Source: Mytilus galloprovincialis
Lineage: Eukaryota; Mollusca; Bivalvia; Mytilida; Mytilidae
DNA length: 64,000 nucleotides
NCBI RefSeq assembly: GCF_965363235.1
Contig: NC_134841.1
Span: 32,269,440 to 32,333,439 of the forward strand
Direction: 5' to 3'
Shown: piece by piece, positions 58,010 to 64,000 of the stretch
Numbering within the stretch: the first letter of the stretch is position 1
Layout of the letters: every line of letters starts with the position of its first letter
The notes under the pieces: generated by a model
Databases searched by the model: none
The model's input: only the letters and a program-made list of their open reading frames with translations
What the model was told of the DNA's origin: nothing
Position numbers and translations under genes: made by a program

Positions 58010-60135
58010 TTGCTAACCGATTTGGTAAATTGCTTATACAACTGTGCTTTAACACCGGTCTAACAATTTGCAATGGAAGGCTTGGAAATGATCGAGATTG
58101 AAAATTTACATTTTGTTCACCTAATGATCGCAGTTTAAGTTTGAAGTTGGTATCACTGTTACAGAAGAAAATTTGCCAAAAGTATCCAGCTTTATAAAAT
58201 GGGGAAAAGATAAAGTGGAAGAATATAAAACTAAGTTGAACTTGCACAAAAACGTTATGACGCGGGAGATTGTTGAAAATCTACAACAAATCGGCGGTAA
58301 AGTCATTAACGGATTTTATTTATAATTTTGCGTTTGAGGTGTTCGGTAGTTCAAGATTGACCCATGAAAAGGAAATTAATCAGACAGTAAAACATAGTGA
58401 GTGGTTCAACCAGAGATGTAAATTTGAGAAAGCTCAGTTTAATTCAGTTCGCAATACTTTTTTACTTAATGGAAATGAAGCAAACAAACAATTATATATA
58501 CAGGCACGAACAAAATATAACAAGACTAAACGTTCTGCAAAATTTCAATATAAAAAATCGAAAGGTATTGAATTGTGCAAACTGGCAAAAACGGAACCAA
58601 AAGCAGTTTGGTCAAAAATTAGACGAAAAACTAAATCATCGTGTAAAGTTAATGCGGACAGTATGTACAAGCACTTTAAAGCTGTTTTTGGGTGGTGATC
58701 AAAAAGAAATATCGTCAGATATTAGAAAATTAATTAACGATCCATATGTGAATAATCTTTCTATTGAAGAACTTGACTGCACTATCACTGATTTCGAAAT
58801 TAAAGACGCACTTAAAAACCTTCGATGTGTAAAAGTCCGGGATTCGATAAAATCATAGGAGAAATGTTCATGTCCGATTCCGAACTTTTTGTGCCTATTC
58901 TACTGACGCTTTTTAACTTTCTGTTCGATAATGGTTATTACCCTGAAAATTGGAGTGATGGAATTGTTATTTCTGTGCCGAAATAGGGGGACTTGCCAAA
59001 CCCGAATAATTATAGACCAATCATACTTGTCAGTATATTTTCAAAACTTTTTACTTATATTTTGAACATATATAAGTTCAGCAAACCCAAAAGAGATTAT
59101 CCCAGCAAGCTAATAAAGCTCTTGCGTCACTCTTTAATTCATTTAAGATGTTGTACATATCAACTCAACAGAAATGTGAAATGTTCGATAGTCTTGTGGG
59201 CTCGATATTAAGCTATGGTTCTGAGATATGGGGGTTTCATCATGCCAAGGACATTGAACAGGTTCATAATAAATTTTGTAGATTTGTACTGAAAGTTGGA
59301 AAAAAATCACCTATATGTGCTGTTATCGGTGAACTTGGACATTTGCCCATGCATATTATTAGAAAACAAAGAATACTTAAATATTAGTTGAAAATTGTTA
59401 CCAAGAAACCTCCTTTGTATTTGATGTATATAAAATGTTAGTTAATGATGCTGAGAATGGGAAAACAAACTGGGCGTCAAATGTTCGTACCTTGTTAAAT
59501 GATCTTGGTTATAATTGTTTCTGGTATAACCAAGAAAATGTATTTTTTTTCTCATGATGTTTTGCAACTACGCCTCTATGATCAGTTTATACAAAGCTGG
59601 CGTTCTATAGTATGTTGGATTGTGAAAAATTGGATATTTTGAAAATGTTCATAAAATTGACTTATGTTTGGAAAAATAATTACTTCTTGATGTCAATGTT
59701 AAAATCTAAACACAACTTGAGACTATGTCAATGTTGCAATATAAAAGCTATTGAAAATGAATATCATTTTGTAATGACATGTCCAGCCTATAGACATTTG
59801 CGTTTAAGACTTTTGCCTAAATATTATTGTTCTTGGCCTAATATGTCAAAATGTGTATCACTTATTCAAACATGTTCAAGAACTTTGGTATTAAAACTTT
59901 GTTGTTTGTTAAATGAAAACTGGAAACTACGGTCACAACTGATAAAGTAGATTATATATAATGGTACAATAACTATTAGTTTAATATGTTTGTTTGTTTT
60001 TTTTGTTTTTTTTTTGCTATTATTTTGCTTTCTATTTTCATTTATATTATGTCGCTTACTATATTATATATGTTGTTGATGCTATAGCATTATGTTATAT
60101 GCTGATTTGCAATAAACTTATTACAATATTACAAT
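58010..60135 (+). mobile_element. LINE (non-LTR retrotransposon), broken and internally deleted
   Basis: Parts in order: a relic of the endonuclease C-terminal end (NTGLTICNGRLGNDR, then FTFCSPN, near 58045-58130); a linker domain rich in K/R (58270-58698, WFNQRCKFEKAQFNSVRNTF); the start of the reverse transcriptase (about 58740-59080, with PENWSDGIVISVPK and NNYRPI); then, after loss of the palm including the catalytic Y-x-D-D box, the C-terminal part (59100-59950: SYGSEIWG, and a C-x-C-C...H-F...C-P zinc-binding pattern in LCQCCNIKAIENEYHFVMTC). At least two frame changes and one stop (near 58984) break it. The 3' end has AATAAA and a TTACAA-type short repeat. The clade is within the CR1/Jockey/I-like LINEs with a C-terminal zinc motif; not resolved further. 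Confidence 0.85.
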
Positions 60136-60275
60136 TACAATAGTTACTTACCTATATCATTGACTAGCATGTGGGTGTAATTTGTGCTTCATCCAGTCAA
60201 TATATTACTTCCATGATCCAGTATACTTCTACAATTTACTATGTCAGTTATCAATATCATTAATTGCCTCTCTTA

Positions 60276-60499
60276 GGGACGACATCATAAGATCGATGTA
60301 GGATAAAAAAATTTAAATCAAATAGTTTGGGGTGGGGGTCAACATTGCTGCAAGTTTTGTTAATCTAAAATCGATTTTACATATATCCCTATTGGTCAAT
60401 CATTTTTCCCAAATTAAGTTAAGAGGAGGGTGTGGGGTCAGTGAAAAAAACTATGTGAATTAAGTTTTTTATCCTTCATTGAACTTTTGATGTCGTTCC
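60276..60499. mobile_element. Harbinger-like MITE with TTA target duplication
   Basis: The ends GGGACGACATCA and TGATGTCGTTCC are inverted, with TTA on both sides (60273-60275, 60500-60502), as in PIF/Harbinger elements. Inverse copy at 26180-26359. Confidence 0.8.
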
Positions 60500-61377
60500 T
60501 TATTGGTGTAATTTGTGTTAATTGGTTTTATTCTACAATTAACCGTTACGAGTCATTTCTGTAAAGAAAATTTTGTTATGGAATTTATGGTCATCAAAGA
60601 CTTTTAACTCATGCAAGAACTAGCTTGGTGGAAGAGTTATTAATATACTTTTTATCGTAAAAACGTACATTTTTAGAAGGGACGTGAACCGGATGTGAAA
60701 TCTTAAGGCAGAAACATTGTGTTAAGAAAAACCTATTACATCCCGTGGGAGGACTGACAGTTTATCCATTTGTGATTAAAACTTCAATTACTATTTCCTT
60801 ATTAAAAGATTTAAAGCGATTTCTCTAAAATTCATTCAAGTTGTTAAATATTATTTACTATATATATATATATGAGATATATATATATATATATACGCAT
60901 CCTGTTGTTGACTTTGTAGACATTAGGGTAGATTTGAAGTGGAGTATGGCGTGTGAAACGTTGCAATATTCACAAAACACAAAATATATGTTTATAAAAT
61001 TAACTGATTGTTCGTAAAAACAAATATGTGTTCATAAAAATAAAATATAAACAATAATGCAAATTATTGAACGTATTTACAAATTTTAAGAACATATATA
61101 TATTTTATTTTGAGAATACCATTTTAATTTTATGCCTGTAGATTTTGATTTCATGAATGATATTTTGATTTTATAGATCAATATTTTGTTTTCATGAATA
61201 CATATTTAATTGTAATGAACAATTATTTCTTTTTATGAACAGTTGTTTGTTTTTATATATATATATATATGTATATATAGATTATTACAGAACAAACAAG
61301 AATGTGTCCCAAGTACACGGATGCCCCATCCGCACTATCATTTTCTATGTTCAGTGGACCGTGAACATGGAATAAAT

Positions 61378-61528
61378 AGACAATAACTGTTTAGTGTCTT
61401 TAAATATCAGCTGTATTTGTACGAGGCTAGGAAATAAGGTGTATGCGAGCTTTTAGCGAGCTACTACACCTGTTTCGAGCCGAGTACAAATACAGCTGAT
61501 ATTTAAAGACACTAAACAGTTATTGTCT
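61378..61528. repeat. Perfect 45-bp inverted repeat (hairpin)
   Basis: Arms 61378-61422 and 61484-61528 are exact reverse complements. The 61-bp loop continues as an imperfect stem (AGGTGTA / TACACCT) and has GCGAGC twice around TTTTA. Confidence 0.95.
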
Positions 61529-61911
61529 TTATCCTGCAATTAATTCTGTATATTGTTTGTGTTTTAAAAGACACAAAAACTAACATATTTAGTATTATTT
61601 TTTTTTCGATTTGTAATCCCTTGAGGCCCGCGTAATAATATCAAAATCACACATTACGCTGGAGACGGGTTCGCAAAAAAAGAATCTCGAATGATCAACA
61701 ATAATACATCGCTCAAGGTGAATAATTATCTATTTTAACATAACAACTAATTTCATCAGTAAAAACAAATAACAAAACATTGTCAAATTTGAAACAGAAG
61801 TGTACTAGTTGTCCTACGCTTCAGACTTAAAATTGCTGAAATTGACATGGTTGATTTTGTAACACAATCATACACATTCAAGTTTTGAAATCGACAATTG
61901 TCATCGTCATT

Positions 61912-62406
61912 GGGCCATTCCAGTTAATTTCTGACAGGTGGGGATGGATGGGGAGAATTTTGTTTATACGCATCAGAAAAAAACATCATGAAAAACTACC
62001 TATCAGATCTAAAAATTAAACCTATCAGATGTGGAGTTTCTGTCCATATTGGGTGGATGGGCTTTCATGGGAAAAAATGACCTATCAGAATTTTTTACTG
62101 TAAGGATTGTACTCATCAGAATTTTAAATACAATACCAGATAATGCATAATACGTTACTGTCTACATTAAAAAGCACCCCCTAAGATCTGACATAAGCAT
62201 TTTTGTAACCCCTAAGATGTTATTGTAACCCCTAAGATGTTATTATTTTAAATTATTTACTGCTGCAAGACCCTCAGAAGTTTTTTGCGTATAAGTGTAC
62301 GTGTCGGATGAAAAAAACAAAATTTTCACCCCTAAGATGTATAAATTTTACACCCCTCAGAAAGGACCATCCAACCCCCTTTAGCAGATATTAACTGGAA
62401 TGGCCC
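61912..62406. mobile_element. MITE with GGGCCATTCCAGTTAA ends
   Basis: The ends GGGCCATTCCAGTTAAT and ATTAACTGGAATGGCCC are inverted, with ATT on both sides (61909-61911 and 62407-62409), a 3-bp target duplication. Inside, CCTATCAGA motifs fill the left half and CCCCTAAGAT/CCCTCAGA motifs the right half. Confidence 0.8.
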
Positions 62407-62907
62407 ATTGGAATGCAACTGGAATACACATTCTGAGATCACAAAGGTTCAAACAATACTCAGTCCGGCAGTGGGCGGAGCTTTACAGCGATATCTGTAT
62501 AGTGTGACAGATACAGCACAGCGATATCTGTAGGGCTGTATCTGTATAGTAGGACACCCAATTGCAGGATAAAATCTCTTTTATCATATACTTAGACTAA
62601 ATAACATATGATTGTTACCGTATGATAATAGCATTAAATTAAAGTATTTTCCATATTTTTCGAATTGGTGCTTAGCGGGCTGATATGAAAAGTTTATCAC
62701 ATGCTTCGATTGTTATCACATGCCTTTCCGTAACGTTATCACATGGCATTCCGGTGATAATCGGCAAATTCCGGAAAATACACCTCACTGCTACGTTTTC
62801 AGTGAAAAAAACATTACAAAGTAGTGTACAAAACAATTATTTGAATGCTGGAAAGTATATTGTGTAAAATAATTAAATTAACTTTAAAAAAACAAATATA
62901 AAAAAAG

Positions 62908-63033
62908 TTATTAAATAAATGCATTTTTTAAGTTTTTCTGAAACATAATTTAGAAAGTTCCTTTAAAAAATTATTAAATAAATGCATTTTTTAAGTTTTT
63001 CTGAAACATAATTTAGAAAGTTACTTTCGGTCA
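62908..63033. repeat. 63-bp direct tandem duplication
   Basis: 'ttattaaataaatgcatttt' starts at 62908 and again at 62971; the copies are almost identical. An adjacent short hairpin spans about 63030-63075 (GTCAATATCAGC / GCTGATATTGAAC). Confidence 0.85.
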
Positions 63034-63244
63034 ATATCAGCACTCGAGCCATGCGGCTCTTGGGCTGATATTGAACCTAGGGCTGATAATACATGCGATA
63101 TGAAAAATGCCATGTAATAATCTGATAATATGGCATAACAATTAGAAAGATCATATCATAGGGAACATGTTTACTAAGTTTCAAATGGATTGGACTTCAA
63201 CCTCATCAAAAACTACCTCGATCACGGCAACGTTTCACACGGCC

Positions 63245-64000
63245 CCATAGTGGCGACACATTTAAAGATTCCACTGTATTATGCATGACATATCCGCTTC
63301 TCCTTCCAAACGTCGAAATAAATTTTCCCATCCCATTTTTGGTTGGTTCGGTTCGTTAATGACTTCAGTTTTGACAACGGAAACTCAAAGGGGTTTTATC
63401 TGAAACCCATGAAGTAAATTCGCATGCGCTTAGTGCATCAGTTTTACGAAGTTTCTGATGATAAAAAAATCCCTTCACAATCAACTTAATACAAGAACAA
63501 AGTTAATGTTCCGTATACGTTCATTTTCTGGGGCGCGAATTTAGTTAAAATTATTGAATTGAAGAATATCCTGAAATGGAAGCATTACATTTGGCAATGC
63601 GCGCATTTGCGGATTAAAATTGCGGATATGCGCAGTATTTAAATTCAGTTTTCAGATAACACAGGTAAAGATAATTCCCAATGATAAGTATGACAATATT
63701 TATCGTGAATTTTGAACATACTTGTTAATCTATATTTTTCATAATTATAGAATTATAAAACAATATAAAGTGATTATGAGGAATCTCGTAATAGCGTAAC
63801 ACATACATGTAACTTAATTGCAATATTTTATCGAAAAGTGATAGCTTTAGAATTTTATTTACTGATTTTATTTTGTAATGTCGGTGCGTTAAGTCAAGCT
63901 GGGAAACATATTTATCGTGAATAATTGCAAAGGTATTTCAGTAAATTCGCCATTTCCTCAATAGGCATAATTATCACTACCATCAGCAGAATCCATGCGT
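63245..64000. other. Right edge; possible promoter-like sequence
   Basis: No coding region seen. NRF1-like GC-rich motifs (TCGCATGCGCTTAG near 63419, AATGCGCGCATTTGCG near 63596, ATGCGCAG near 63628) cluster before a donor-like ACAG|GTAAAG at about 63664. This could be a 5' non-coding exon and promoter of a gene to the right, but that is inference. Confidence 0.3.

Larger units (their letters stand above)
60945..63240. mobile_element. Nested inverted-repeat region
   Basis: Outer inverted pair GTGTGAAACGTTGC (about 60951-60964) and GCAACGTTTCACAC (about 63226-63239). Inside lie the two halves of a family E repeat (61292-61370 and 63125-63225), separated by about 1.75 kb that holds the hairpin 61378-61528, an inverted pair TTTATCCTGCAATT / AATTGCAGGATAAA (about 61528 and 62566), the MITE at 61912-62406 and the duplication at 62908-63033. 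No coding capacity seen. Confidence 0.55.

Noticed and set aside
58010-60135. Functional LINE
   Set aside because: Frame changes, a stop and loss of the RT catalytic region show it is dead.

Overview
The window looks like AT-rich nuclear DNA of a bivalve mollusc, most likely a mytilid mussel. The evidence is spliced genes with GT-AG introns, metazoan chromatin proteins, and a dense crop of short dispersed repeats, several of which I recognise from memory as common in Mytilus-type genomes. This is recognition, not a database search. No bacterial, organellar, CRISPR or viral gene was seen.

Layout. At 1-1.7 kb is the last exon of a VWA5A/PARP4-like protein on the + strand. From 2 to 25 kb the DNA is mostly repeats, with two diverged paralogous secreted leucine-rich-repeat genes on the - strand (4472-5419 and 13936-14892). 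Between and around them are Penelope-like retroelement remnants, a recent 572-bp tandem duplication, several MITEs, two tRNA-derived SINE copies, a 302-bp foldback element with a 9-bp target-site duplication, and a 37-bp minisatellite. From 26.5 to 31.6 kb is the p66/GATAD2 gene (+ strand, two coding exons, 616 residues), a NuRD subunit. Its intron holds an inverted-repeat element into which a hAT-like element has jumped. After 7.5 kb without a gene comes MAU2/SCC4 (- strand, 57042 to 39125), the cohesin-loader partner of NIPBL. I could assemble all 18 coding exons by eye, giving 596 residues, including an 18-nt microexon. From 58 to 60.1 kb is a broken LINE, and from 60.3 to 63.3 kb a nest of MITEs and hairpins.

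Most notable points. (1) MAU2 exon 6 and its 5' splice site lie in a five-copy, 108-bp in-frame tandem array, so five identical donors compete and each step adds 36 residues, close to one TPR. (2) p66 and MAU2 are direct neighbours here, as GATAD2A and MAU2 are in human 19p13.11, although convergent here and co-oriented in human. (3) The p66 N-terminus is a coding acidic minisatellite. (4) One 5-bp-TSD element family has a copy in an intron of each of these two chromatin genes, and the MAU2 copy starts 28 nt from the microexon donor.

The two complete spliced genes act on chromosomes: p66 in NuRD-mediated repression and MAU2 in cohesin loading. The LRR pair is probably extracellular recognition or adhesion and unrelated to them.
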